NCBI GenBank assembly: GCA_937958315.1
Contig: CALFGH010000029.1
Location: 1 to 6,063, forward strand
Direction: 5' to 3'
Length of the DNA stretch: 6,063 bases
Origin: an uncultured Collinsella sp.
GTDB taxonomy: Bacteria; Actinomycetota; Coriobacteriia; Coriobacteriales; Coriobacteriaceae
Below the pieces are notes generated by a model that had not been told where the DNA came from, searched no databases, and saw nothing but the letters and a program-made list of their open reading frames with translations. This document shows, one piece after another, positions 1-5,477 of this stretch (position 1 is the first letter of the stretch; every line of letters begins with the position of its first letter). A program made the translations under genes and the position numbers.

Positions 1-2
1 GC

Positions 3-572
3 TCCAAGGTGGAACTCGGCCGCGGCCAGGGCGCCCTTGCCGATCCCCAGACTTACCAGACCGCCGAACCCGACATCTTTGTGGGTGGTGACGTCTACAC
101 TGGCCCCAGCTTTGCCATCGATGCCATCGCCGCCGGTCACGAGGCCGCTGTGTCCATCCATCGCTTTGTGCAGCCGGGCTCCACGCTCGCCATCGGCCGC
201 AACCAGCGCCACTACACCGCGCTCGACCGCGACGATGTCGTGATCGAGAGCTACGACAACGCGAGCCGCGAGGTGGCGCATGTCGACCGCGACCGCGAGA
301 AGGCTGCACCCTTTAGCGAGTACGTCGAGACCTTTACCGAGGAGCAGGTGCGCGCCGAGACCGCCCGCTGCCTGGGCTGCGGTGCCTCGATCGTCGATCC
401 CAACAAGTGCATCGGCTGCGGCCTGTGCACCACCAAGTGCGCGTTCGACGCCATCCATCTGGATCGCGACCGCCCCGAGTGCTCAACGATGGTCAAATAC
501 GAGCAAAAGCTCCCAAGCCTCGGCAAGTATGCGCTTAAGCGTGCTATCAAGATCAAATTTGGTCGCAAGTAA
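3..572 (+). CDS. FAD/NAD(P)-dependent oxidoreductase with C-terminal 4Fe-4S tail (5' partial)
   Basis: Only the C-terminal part is present; the reading frame is open from the left edge, so the GTG at position 9 is not taken as the true start. Near the beginning, DIFVGGDVYTGPSFAIDAIA followed by AGHEAA resembles the second FAD-binding motif at the C-terminus of the GltD / NfnL-type pyridine-nucleotide-disulfide oxidoreductases. After a linker of about 60 residues comes a cysteine cluster at 370-441, in the order CxxC, nine residues, then CxxCxxCxxxC. The second part is a canonical ferredoxin-like [4Fe-4S] ligand set; the leading CxxC pair has no obvious full second set. A basic tail (KRAIKIKFGRK) ends the protein. 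It likely moves electrons between NAD(P)H, flavin and an iron-sulfur acceptor in the cytoplasm. Its partner is unknown. hypA, 34 nt downstream on the same strand, hints at a link to hydrogenase metabolism, but this is inference. Family assignment is fairly sure; the exact reaction is not. Confidence 0.8.
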   Translation, partial: SKVELGRGQGALADPQTYQTAEPDIFVGGDVYTGPSFAIDAIAAGHEAAVSIHRFVQPGSTLAIGRNQRHYTALDRDDVVIESYDNASREVAHVDRDREKAAPFSEYVETFTEEQVRAETARCLGCGASIVDPNKCIGCGLCTTKCAFDAIHLDRDRPECSTMVKYEQKLPSLGKYALKRAIKIKFGRK

Positions 573-606
573 GTAGCCATAACGGGAACGGCGGAAGGAA
601 TTAAAA

Positions 607-1035
607 GTGCACGAGCTCGGAATCGTCTATCACATCATTCGCGATGTCGAGAACGTGGCGCGCGCCAATGGCGTGAGTCGCGTTTCGAGCGTCACGCTGC
701 TGTTGGGCGAGGTCTCGGGCGTCGTTCCCGACTTGCTGCTCGACGCTTGGCGCTGGGCGGCAGATAAAAAGCCCATCACGCAGGGCGCGGAGCTTATTGT
801 GGAGCCCGTCGAGGCCGTGACGCATTGCGAGGCATGCGGTCGCGACTACGCGACGGTCGAGCACGGCAAGACCTGCCCCCATTGCGGTAGCGGCGAAACA
901 TACCTGCTGCAGGGCCAGGAGGTCATGATCAAGCAGATCGAGACCCCCGACGAGGAACCGGCAGACGCTGCCCCCGACGGCCCTTCCGACGTCCTCGACG
1001 CCGTCGATGCCGCTCACCCCCTCCACATCGTCTAG
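607..1035 (+). CDS. hypA: Hydrogenase nickel-incorporation protein HypA
   Basis: HypA is the small metallochaperone that, with HypB, delivers nickel to the large subunit of NiFe hydrogenases in the cytoplasm. The protein (142 residues) begins MHELGIVYHI, matching the invariant MHE start of the family, in which His2 is a nickel ligand. This fixes the GTG at 607 as the start. GGAAGGAA lies just upstream (593-600) as ribosome site. The structural zinc site is complete: CEAC (C74, C77) and CPHC (C90, C93). The core ends near residue 112 (GQEVMIKQIE), as in ordinary HypA of about 113-120 residues. The rest is an acidic, Ala/Pro/Asp-rich extension of about 30 residues ending AHPLHIV. The gene follows the oxidoreductase by 34 nt and is closed by a strong stem-loop at 1046-1118, so the two are probably the end of one transcript. 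Other hyp genes are not in the window. Confidence 0.93.
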   Translation: MHELGIVYHIIRDVENVARANGVSRVSSVTLLLGEVSGVVPDLLLDAWRWAADKKPITQGAELIVEPVEAVTHCEACGRDYATVEHGKTCPHCGSGETYLLQGQEVMIKQIETPDEEPADAAPDGPSDVLDAVDAAHPLHIV

Positions 1036-1045
1036 GATTCCCTAT

Positions 1046-1118
1046 AAGTTGCGGTGAAATAGTTCCTAAATCCAGCCTTCTGGTTCTTAAGCAAGAACTA
1101 TTCCCCCGCAACTTTTTT
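1046..1118 (+). terminator. Compound intrinsic terminator after hypA
   Basis: AAGTTGCGG (1046-1054) pairs perfectly with CCGCAACTT (1106-1114), which runs into six T's (1113-1118). Inside this stem, AATAGTTC (1058-1065) pairs with GAACTATT (1095-1102). The apical part can form CCAG/CTGG (1072-1075 with 1080-1083). An alternative inner hairpin GTTCTT/AAGAAC (1083-1088 with 1093-1098) competes for the same GAAC. The location 10 nt after the hypA stop and the T tract support rho-independent termination on the plus strand. Confidence 0.85.
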
Positions 1119-1341
1119 GAGTGGTTTCGTAGATCATAAGTCGCGCAAATAGTCAAGTCATACCTGTTTGAACAATGTAGCGGCAGTACAAGCGCATTCG
1201 CGCTTGCCTAAAATCGATATTAATGAACAGTCTGCTTGTATCTGTAAAATGCGTGGCTTGATGAGCGACGCCTTGGCGGGTAATGAGTCAAAAAGCAGTA
1301 ACGTAATCAACTTGTAACAAACTTAGACGTTTAAACAAATA
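1119..1341. other. Gene-free upstream region of the mannose PTS operon
   Basis: No credible coding region is seen on either strand. The stretch is AT-richer than its neighbours. It holds a hairpin with 7-bp arms, CAAGCGC (1189-1195) and GCGCTTG (1200-1206), around an ATTC loop and without a T tract, so probably not a terminator. A second weak promoter candidate, TTGATG (1258-1263) with 17 bp to TAATGA (1281-1286), is present. GTTTAAAC (1329-1336) is a small palindrome. A space of this size before a sugar PTS operon usually houses activator or repressor sites, but no known operator was recognised. Confidence 0.4.
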
Positions 1342-1370
1342 ATGCAACCTTTTACGAATTTAGCTATAAT
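1342..1370 (+). promoter_or_regulatory. Probable promoter of manXYZ
   Basis: TATAAT at 1365-1370 is a perfect sigma-70-type -10 box. The hexamer 17 bp upstream (ATGCAA, 1342-1347) is a poor -35, as often seen at promoters that need an activator. A start near 1377 would leave a leader of about 64 nt before manX. A second -10-like TATACT lies at 1388-1393 without a convincing -35. No sigma-54 type -24/-12 pair was seen. Confidence 0.55.
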
Positions 1371-1391
1371 TCCACAAACCAAACAGGTATA

Positions 1392-1433
1392 CTCCTTTCA
1401 TGTCGTGTAGGAATTACGTAGACAAAAAGGAGG
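1392..1433 (+). promoter_or_regulatory. manX leader hairpin that can mask the Shine-Dalgarno site
   Basis: The ribosome site AAAAAGGAGG (1424-1433) is very strong, but its AAAGGAG (1426-1432) is exactly complementary to CTCCTTT at 1392-1398. The pairing can continue inward through TGTC (1401-1404) with GACA (1421-1424), and possibly GTA/TAC (1407-1409 with 1415-1417). If transcription starts at the 1365-1370 promoter, the leader could therefore hide or expose the ribosome site. If it starts after the TATACT at 1388-1393, the anti-SD strand would be missing from the RNA. Confidence 0.5.
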
Positions 1434-1440
1434 TTATGTG

Positions 1441-2430
1441 ATGGTAAGTATTGTTCTTGCTAGCCACGGGGACTTGGCAGCTGGAATCAAGCAGACGGGC
1501 TCGATGGTCTTTGGCGATCAGCCGTCTGTGGCCGTGGTCTCGCTCGAGCCGAGCATGGGCCCCGACGACTTCCGTGCTAAGGTCGAGGAAGCAATCGCTT
1601 CCTTCGAGGACCAGGAGCAGGTGCTCTTCCTCGTTGATCTGTGGGGCGGCACGCCGTTCAACCAGATTAGCGGGCTCATCGAGGGCCATGATTCCTGGGC
1701 TATCGTCACCGGTGTCAACCTGCCTATGCTCATCGAGGCATATTCGCAGCGCTTTGATGCAAAGAACACTGCACATGCGATCGCAAAACATCTCGTGACT
1801 GAGGCTAAGGCTGGCGTGCGCGTCAAGCCCGAGTCTCTGGAGCCCGAGGAGAAGAAGCCGGCTACGGCCGCCGCTGCTCCTGCAGGCGCCATCCCTCCGG
1901 GAACGGTCATCGGCGACGGGCACATCAAGATTGCCCACGTCCGTATCGACACCCGTCTGCTGCATGGTCAGGTGGCCACCACGTGGACCAAGCAGATCAA
2001 CCCCAACCGCATCATCGTGGTTTCCGACGGCGTTGCTCACGACGAGCTCCGCAAGACCATGATCGAGCAGGCTGCCCCTCCGGGAGTCCATGCCAACGTC
2101 GTGCCTATCAAGAAGATGGCCGAGGTCGTCAAGGACACGCGTTTTGGTGACACCAAGGCCATGCTGCTCTTCGAGAACCCGCAGGATCTGCTCAAGGCCA
2201 TCGAGGCCGGCGTCGACATCAAGGAAGTCAACATCGGTTCCATGGCTCACTCCAAGGGCAAGGTCGTCGTCACCAACGCCGTCGCTATGGGCGATGACGA
2301 CGTTAAGACCCTCGAGGCCCTCAAGGCCAAGGGCGTCAAGTTCGAGGTCCGCAAGGTTCCTTCGGATGCCTCCGAGGATCTCGACGCCATGTTGAAGAAA
2401 GCTAAGGCCGAACTGGCCGCTCAAGCATAG
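1441..2430 (+). CDS. manX: PTS mannose-family transporter, fused IIAB component
   Basis: This cytoplasmic protein takes phosphate from HPr onto its IIA domain, passes it to IIB, and then to the sugar held by the IIC/IID membrane pair. ATG at 1441 is chosen as start because AGGAGG ends 7 nt upstream; the GTG at 1438 is too close. The 329 residues match the length of E. coli ManX. The IIA domain (about 1-122) has the phosphorylated histidine in LASHGDLA (His9) and the conserved FLVDLWGGTPFNQ and GVNLPML motifs. A linker rich in Ala, Pro, Glu and Lys (about 123-160) joins the IIB domain. The IIB domain holds VRIDTRLLHGQVATTW (His175), PNRIIVVSDGVA, APPGV and MLLFENPQD. All catalytic residues are present. 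It is the first gene of manXYZ; manY follows after 18 nt. The family covers mannose, glucose, fructose, sorbose and amino sugars, so the exact substrate cannot be read from sequence. Confidence 0.95.
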   Translation: MVSIVLASHGDLAAGIKQTGSMVFGDQPSVAVVSLEPSMGPDDFRAKVEEAIASFEDQEQVLFLVDLWGGTPFNQISGLIEGHDSWAIVTGVNLPMLIEAYSQRFDAKNTAHAIAKHLVTEAKAGVRVKPESLEPEEKKPATAAAAPAGAIPPGTVIGDGHIKIAHVRIDTRLLHGQVATTWTKQINPNRIIVVSDGVAHDELRKTMIEQAAPPGVHANVVPIKKMAEVVKDTRFGDTKAMLLFENPQDLLKAIEAGVDIKEVNIGSMAHSKGKVVVTNAVAMGDDDVKTLEALKAKGVKFEVRKVPSDASEDLDAMLKKAKAELAAQA

Positions 2431-2448
2431 TAAAGGAGGGTCCGATAC

Positions 2449-3267
2449 ATGTCTGCAATCACTATTCTGCTTGTTGCGATTGTCGCGTTGCTTGCCGGTA
2501 TGGAAGGCATTCTGGATGAGTTCCAGTTCCATCAGCCGCTCGTGGCATGCACGCTTATCGGTCTCGTAACCGGTCACCTTCAGGAGGGCATCCTCCTGGG
2601 CGGTTCGCTCCAGATGATGGCCCTTGGCTGGGCTAACGTCGGCGCCGCCGTCGCGCCTGACGCCGCTCTGGCCTCGGTCGCTTCTTCGATCATCATGGTG
2701 CTCGCCCTCAACGGCGGCGCCACTGATTCGGCCAAGGCCGTTACCGCGGCCATCGCCGTCGCCGTCCCGCTGTCGGTCGCTGGTCTGTTCCTGACCATGA
2801 TCTGCCGTACCATTGCTACCGCTATCGCTCACGCCATGGACGGTTGCGCCGAGAAGGGCGACTTCTCCGGCATCGAGCGCTGGCAGTACGCTGCCATCCT
2901 CATGCAGGGCCTTCGTATCGCCATCCCGGCAGTACTTCTGTGCGTTATCCCGGCCGAGGCTGTTACCAACGCGCTTAACGCTATGCCCGACTGGCTGTCC
3001 GGCGGCATGGCCGTCGGCGGCGGCATGGTCGCTTCCGTCGGTTACGCCATGGTCATCAACATGATGGCCACCAAGGAGACCTGGCCGTTCTTCATCCTCG
3101 GCTTTGTCCTTGCTGCCATCCCTCAGCTCACGCTGATCGCCCTTGGCCTCATCGGCATCTCCCTTGCCCTCATCTACCTTGGCCTTAAGGATCTGGCCAA
3201 GCAGGGTGGCGGCACGGGCGGTGGCTCCGGCGACCCGCTCGGCGACATTCTGAACGATTACGAGTAG
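2449..3267 (+). CDS. manY: PTS mannose-family transporter, IIC membrane component
   Basis: IIC is the polytopic inner-membrane subunit that, with IID, forms the sugar channel. The 272 residues align by eye with E. coli ManY throughout. Examples are LAGMEGILDEFQFHQPLVAC near residue 15-34, LGWANVGAAVAPDAALAS at about 59-76, and GYAMVINMMAT near 200. Many hydrophobic stretches fit a membrane protein. The C-terminal 25 residues are a hydrophilic, glycine-rich, then acidic tail (KQGGGTGGGSGDPLGD) that should lie outside the membrane. The ATG at 2449 follows a strong AAAGGAGGG (2432-2440). The stop codon overlaps the AGGAGG ribosome site of manZ, so translation of the two is probably coupled. Confidence 0.95.
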   Translation: MSAITILLVAIVALLAGMEGILDEFQFHQPLVACTLIGLVTGHLQEGILLGGSLQMMALGWANVGAAVAPDAALASVASSIIMVLALNGGATDSAKAVTAAIAVAVPLSVAGLFLTMICRTIATAIAHAMDGCAEKGDFSGIERWQYAAILMQGLRIAIPAVLLCVIPAEAVTNALNAMPDWLSGGMAVGGGMVASVGYAMVINMMATKETWPFFILGFVLAAIPQLTLIALGLIGISLALIYLGLKDLAKQGGGTGGGSGDPLGDILNDYE

Positions 3268-3283
3268 GAGGGGAGTGATACAT

Positions 3284-4204
3284 ATGGCAGAGAACAAGAT
3301 TCAGCTCACCAAGGCTGACCGTAAGAAGGTTTGCTTCCGTCATCAGTTCCTTCAGGGCTCGTGGAACTACGAGCGTATGCAGAACGGCGGCTGGTGCTTC
3401 GCAATGATCCCTGCGATCAAGAAGCTCTACACCAGCAAGGATGACCAGATTGCCGCGCTTAAGCGCCACCTGGAGTTCTATAACACCCACCCCTATGTTT
3501 CCGCCCCCGTCATTGGCGTTACCCTCGCCCTCGAGGAGGAGCGCGCCAACGGTGCTCCGATCGATGACGTCGCCATCCAGGGCGTCAAGGTCGGTATGAT
3601 GGGTCCGCTCGCCGGCGTCGGTGACCCCGTCTTCTGGTTCACCCTTCGCCCGATTCTGGGCGCTCTGGGCGCTTCCCTGGCCATGTCCGGCAGCATCGTC
3701 GGTCCGCTGCTGTTCTTCTTCGCGTGGAACATCATCCGTTACGCTTTCCTGTGGTACACGCAGGAGTTTGGCTACAAGGTCGGCTCCTCTATCGCCAAGG
3801 ACCTCTCCGGCGGTCTGATGGGCAAGGTCACCGAGGGCGCTTCCATCCTGGGTATGTTCATCATCGGCGCCCTGGTCGAGCGCTGGGTGTCCATTTCCTT
3901 CACCCCGATCGTCTCCACGGTCAAGCAGTCTGCTGGCGCCTTTATCGACTGGGCTAGCCTGCCTTCCGGTTCCGAGGGTATCAAGGAAGCGCTGACGATG
4001 TACAACTCCGTCGGTGCTACCGCCCTTGATCAGATGAAGGTCACCACGCTCCAGGGTAATCTCGATCAGCTCATCCCCGGCCTTGCCGCCGTGTGCCTGA
4101 CCCTGCTGGTCTGCAAGCTCCTCAAGAAGAAGGTTAGCCCGATCGTCATCATCCTGGCTCTCTTCGCCGTCGGCATCATCGGTCGCTTCTGCGGCTTCAT
4201 GTAA
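3284..4204 (+). CDS. manZ: PTS mannose-family transporter, IID membrane component
   Basis: IID is the second membrane subunit of mannose-type permeases and is found only in this PTS family. The 306 residues carry the family hallmarks in order: FLQGSWNYERMQNGGWCFAM (about 22-41), HLEFYNTHPYVSAPVIGVTL and LEEERANGAPIDD. These are followed by GMMGPLAGVGDPVFW, the longest conserved block, and GASILGMFIIGALVERW. The C-terminus is hydrophobic after a KLLKKKVSP motif, as in E. coli ManZ. It is somewhat longer than the E. coli protein (about 285), mainly through a soluble-looking stretch around residues 208-255. ATG at 3284 is used: the GTG at 3275 would sit inside the ribosome site AGGAGGGGA (3266-3274). 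It is the last gene before a hairpin that probably limits readthrough into manO. Confidence 0.95.
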   Translation: MAENKIQLTKADRKKVCFRHQFLQGSWNYERMQNGGWCFAMIPAIKKLYTSKDDQIAALKRHLEFYNTHPYVSAPVIGVTLALEEERANGAPIDDVAIQGVKVGMMGPLAGVGDPVFWFTLRPILGALGASLAMSGSIVGPLLFFFAWNIIRYAFLWYTQEFGYKVGSSIAKDLSGGLMGKVTEGASILGMFIIGALVERWVSISFTPIVSTVKQSAGAFIDWASLPSGSEGIKEALTMYNSVGATALDQMKVTTLQGNLDQLIPGLAAVCLTLLVCKLLKKKVSPIVIILALFAVGIIGRFCGFM

Positions 4205-4260
4205 GCACGCTTCGGCTTAAGACCGAGAGTTGCTAGGTAAGGGCTTTTGAGCCATTGAAA

Positions 4261-4304
4261 CGGACCGCACCCGGTGGGTACACTGGATGCGGTCCGATTG
4301 TTTT
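4261..4304 (+). terminator. Terminator or attenuator between manZ and manO
   Basis: CGGACCGCA (4261-4269) pairs perfectly with TGCGGTCCG (4288-4296). The 18-nt loop can add a CCGGT/ACTGG stem with one wobble pair. The T tract (ATTGTTTT, 4297-4304) is broken, so termination may be partial. It lies 56 nt after the manZ stop and just before the manO ribosome site, fitting a step-down in expression from the transporter to manO. Confidence 0.7.
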
Positions 4305-4324
4305 AATTGGAGGGCGAGGCGCGT

Positions 4325-4723
4325 ATGGCGCAATCTCAGAACAGCACGGTCGATCTGGCAACGCCGGCAACCTGCCTGATGGGGCTTACCAGCCACGGTA
4401 ACGTGATGGTGGGCAATAAGGCGTTCGAGTACTATAACGAGCGCAATCCCGAGGATTATATTCAAATCCCGTGGGACGAGGTCGACTATATTGCCGCCGA
4501 GGTTTTGCGCGGCACCAAGAAGATCACGCGTTTTGCCATCTTTACCAAGGATAACGGCCACTTTACGTTTACGACGCGCGATGACAAAGAGACGCTTCGT
4601 GCGGTCCGTAAGTACGTCGATGAGGATAAGCTCGTGCGTTCGCCCGATTTTATCGACGTAACGACCAAGGGCGCCAAGAGCATCCCCGCTGCCATCAAGA
4701 GCCTTTTCCACAGAGACAGCTAA
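4325..4723 (+). CDS. manO: ManO / DUF956 family protein of mannose PTS operons
   Basis: The 132-residue protein matches the DUF956 family, small soluble proteins encoded at the end of mannose PTS operons in Firmicutes and Actinomycetota. Family-typical segments are NSTVDLATPATCLMGL at the N-terminus, NVMVGNKAFEYYNERN, the strongly conserved YIQIPWDEVDYI, RFAIFTKDNG, and TLRAVRKYV. No signal peptide or membrane segment is present, so it should be cytoplasmic. Its biochemical role is not settled; a regulatory part in mannose-PTS expression has been proposed for ManO. ATG at 4325 is preferred over TTG at 4307 because GGAGGG (4309-4314) sits 10 nt upstream of the ATG and the family similarity begins there. 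It lies 120 nt after manZ, separated by a hairpin, and is closed by a strong terminator. Confidence 0.88.
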   Translation: MAQSQNSTVDLATPATCLMGLTSHGNVMVGNKAFEYYNERNPEDYIQIPWDEVDYIAAEVLRGTKKITRFAIFTKDNGHFTFTTRDDKETLRAVRKYVDEDKLVRSPDFIDVTTKGAKSIPAAIKSLFHRDS

Positions 4724-4741
4724 TCGTTGGCGATAGATGGC

Positions 4742-4791
4742 GGAAAATGCATCCCGGAATTTGTTCTCATTCCGGGATGCATTTTCCTTTT
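4742..4791 (+). terminator. Strong intrinsic terminator after manO
   Basis: A perfect 19-bp inverted repeat (4742-4760 with 4769-4787) encloses the 8-nt loop TTGTTCTC and is followed by TTTT (4788-4791 region). The left arm begins GGAAAATGC, so the opposite strand also ends in a T-rich arm and could terminate transcription coming from the right. It closes the man operon. Confidence 0.9.
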
Positions 4792-4934
4792 GAGGGCCAG
4801 TTGGGAAAGCTTGTCCCATTATTTCGCGTTATTCCGGGTTATTCTTTCCGATATTGAGGATTGCCCTCGGAAACTATTCGCTATAGAGCCTTCTCGATGA
4901 GTGGCCATGCGCTACATGGCAAAGGGGTAAATCT

Positions 4935-4942
4935 GCTACACT
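4935..4942 (+). promoter_or_regulatory. Probable -10 element of the tRNA-Arg gene
   Basis: TGCTACACT (4934-4942 region) has the extended -10 pattern TGnTAnnnT and ends 10 nt before the tRNA. No good -35 is seen at 17 bp. In that place stands a perfect inverted repeat GCCATG (4904-4909) / CATGGC (4915-4920). Confidence 0.5.
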
Positions 4943-4952
4943 AGTACAACAT

Positions 4953-5028
4953 GCCTCCGTAGCTCAGGGGATAGAGCACCGCTCTCCTAAAGCGGGTGTC
5001 GACGGTTCGAATCCGCCCGGGGGCACCA
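4953..5028 (+). tRNA. tRNA-Arg (anticodon CCU)
   Basis: The 76-nt cloverleaf is complete. The acceptor stem GCCTCCG/CGGGGGC has one G-U pair. The D stem is GCTC/GAGC with an 8-nt loop. The anticodon stem CCGCT/AGCGG encloses the loop CTCCTAA, with anticodon CCT at 4986-4988, reading AGG. The T loop is TTCGAAT, the discriminator is A (5025), and CCA is encoded (5026-5028). The T stem GACGG/CCGCC has one A-C mismatch (5002 with 5016), which is unusual but not disqualifying. tRNA genes of this kind are frequent integration sites, and the DNA to its right differs in composition from the DNA to its left. Confidence 0.95.
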
Positions 5029-5037
5029 GGAAAATCG

Positions 5038-5070
5038 CAGGTCAGGAGTTATTTTTGCTTCTGACCTGTT
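5038..5070 (+). terminator. Hairpin behind tRNA-Arg, probable terminator
   Basis: CAGGTCAG (5038-5045) pairs perfectly with CTGACCTG (5061-5068). The stem can gain up to three more pairs inward (GAG with CTT, one wobble). The loop contains TTTTT, and only a weak T-rich stretch follows. Its place 10 nt after the tRNA suggests 3'-end formation or processing. Confidence 0.55.
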
Positions 5071-5109
5071 CTGGTTTTGGGACTAAGAACCGCTTTCGTT
5101 TGTAAATCT

Positions 5110-5133
5110 GGTAAGTAAATTATTTAACTTACC
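5110..5133. promoter_or_regulatory. 24-bp dyad, operator-like
   Basis: GGTAAGT (5110-5116) and ACTTACC (5127-5133) are perfect inverted 7-mers. The AT-only centre adds three more complementary pairs, so 10 of 12 positions are symmetric. No gene starts nearby on either strand. The form suits a binding site for a dimeric DNA-binding protein. Confidence 0.45.
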
Positions 5134-5160
5134 GAGTTTTCCACTGAAAACAGGAAATCA

Positions 5161-5324
5161 CCATTTTGGGGATAAAAAGTTTTCAACAGCCGTTAGTCGG
5201 TTCCATTTTGGTGAAGCGCTTCCTCAATTTGGGTAAAAAATTTCACCATTTTGATAATTCGGCTGCTTTGAGTTTTTGATAAAAATGCCTGTTCAGAAGC
5301 TTGCGCTATACCCATTTTGGTGAA
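5161..5324 (+). repeat. Direct repeats of CCATTTTGGTGAA (iteron-like array)
   Basis: CCATTTTG occurs four times in the same orientation, starting at 5161, 5203, 5246 and 5312. The copies at 5203 and 5312 share the full CCATTTTGGTGAA. The copies at 5161 and 5246 share an upstream TCA before the core. A degenerate copy (TCAATTTGGGTAA) begins at 5224 and another (AGTTTTTGATAA) at 5271. Spacings between the starts 5161, 5203, 5224, 5246 and 5312 are 42, 21, 22 and 66 bp, multiples of about two helical turns. The surrounding DNA is AT-rich and has no gene (5029-5477). Function is unknown; arm-type recombinase sites, iterons or operator repeats are all possible. Confidence 0.65.
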
Positions 5325-5359
5325 ACCAATTAATAGAGAAATATACTATAAAGATATAG

Positions 5360-5381
5360 GGACGGCGATGCCGTCCTCTTT
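5360..5381. other. GC-rich hairpin, possible bidirectional terminator
   Basis: GGACGGC (5360-5366) and GCCGTCC (5370-5376) form a 7-bp stem with a 3-nt loop, followed on the plus strand by TCTTT. Upstream is TATACTATAAAGATATA, which looks like one or more -10 boxes. It lies about 100 nt beyond the stop of the minus-strand regulator and could stop its transcript; a T tract is weak on both strands. Confidence 0.4.
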
Positions 5382-5476
5382 GCTCGCGAAGCTCGCTGCG
5401 CGGCCACGTACCGTGTCCTTGCCGCCGGCTGTGCCGTCGATTGATTCGCTCACTGCGTTCGCTGATTGATTGATGG
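5382..5476. other. GC-rich stretch of short repeats, no gene
   Basis: GCTCGC is repeated at 5382 and 5391, with CGCG ends around it. Farther right TTCGCT occurs twice (5446 and 5458 region), flanked on both sides by GATTGATT units. No reading frame here has a family match I recognise. The abrupt change from the AT-rich repeat region on its left is clear. Confidence 0.4.
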
Positions 5477-5477
5477 A

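Noticed and set aside
1436..1441. ATG-TGA start-stop just before manX
   Set aside because: It sits only 2 nt from the Shine-Dalgarno, too near for normal initiation; probably chance.
1414..3297. 627-residue open frame on the minus strand opposite manX and manY
   Set aside because: It is antisense to two genes with clear family matches. Its product has low-complexity Asp/Gly/His/Leu content typical of the complement of GC-rich codons, and it has no ribosome site or recognisable domain.
4217..4819. 200-residue minus-strand frame opposite manO
   Set aside because: It runs through two stem-loop terminators and is antisense to the conserved DUF956 gene; no family resemblance.
4904..4920. GCCATG/CATGGC dyad as a dedicated operator of the tRNA gene
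   Set aside because: A 6-bp dyad can arise by chance, and tRNA genes are rarely controlled by specific repressors; noted under the tRNA promoter only.
5137..5188. Two DnaA-box-like 9-mers with the iterons, suggesting a plasmid origin
   Set aside because: Each deviates from TTWTNCACA and no replication gene is in the window; kept only as an alternative explanation of the repeat array.
5161..5324. CRISPR array
   Set aside because: The repeated unit is only 9-13 bp, spacing is irregular (21 to 66 bp), copies are degenerate and no cas gene is present.
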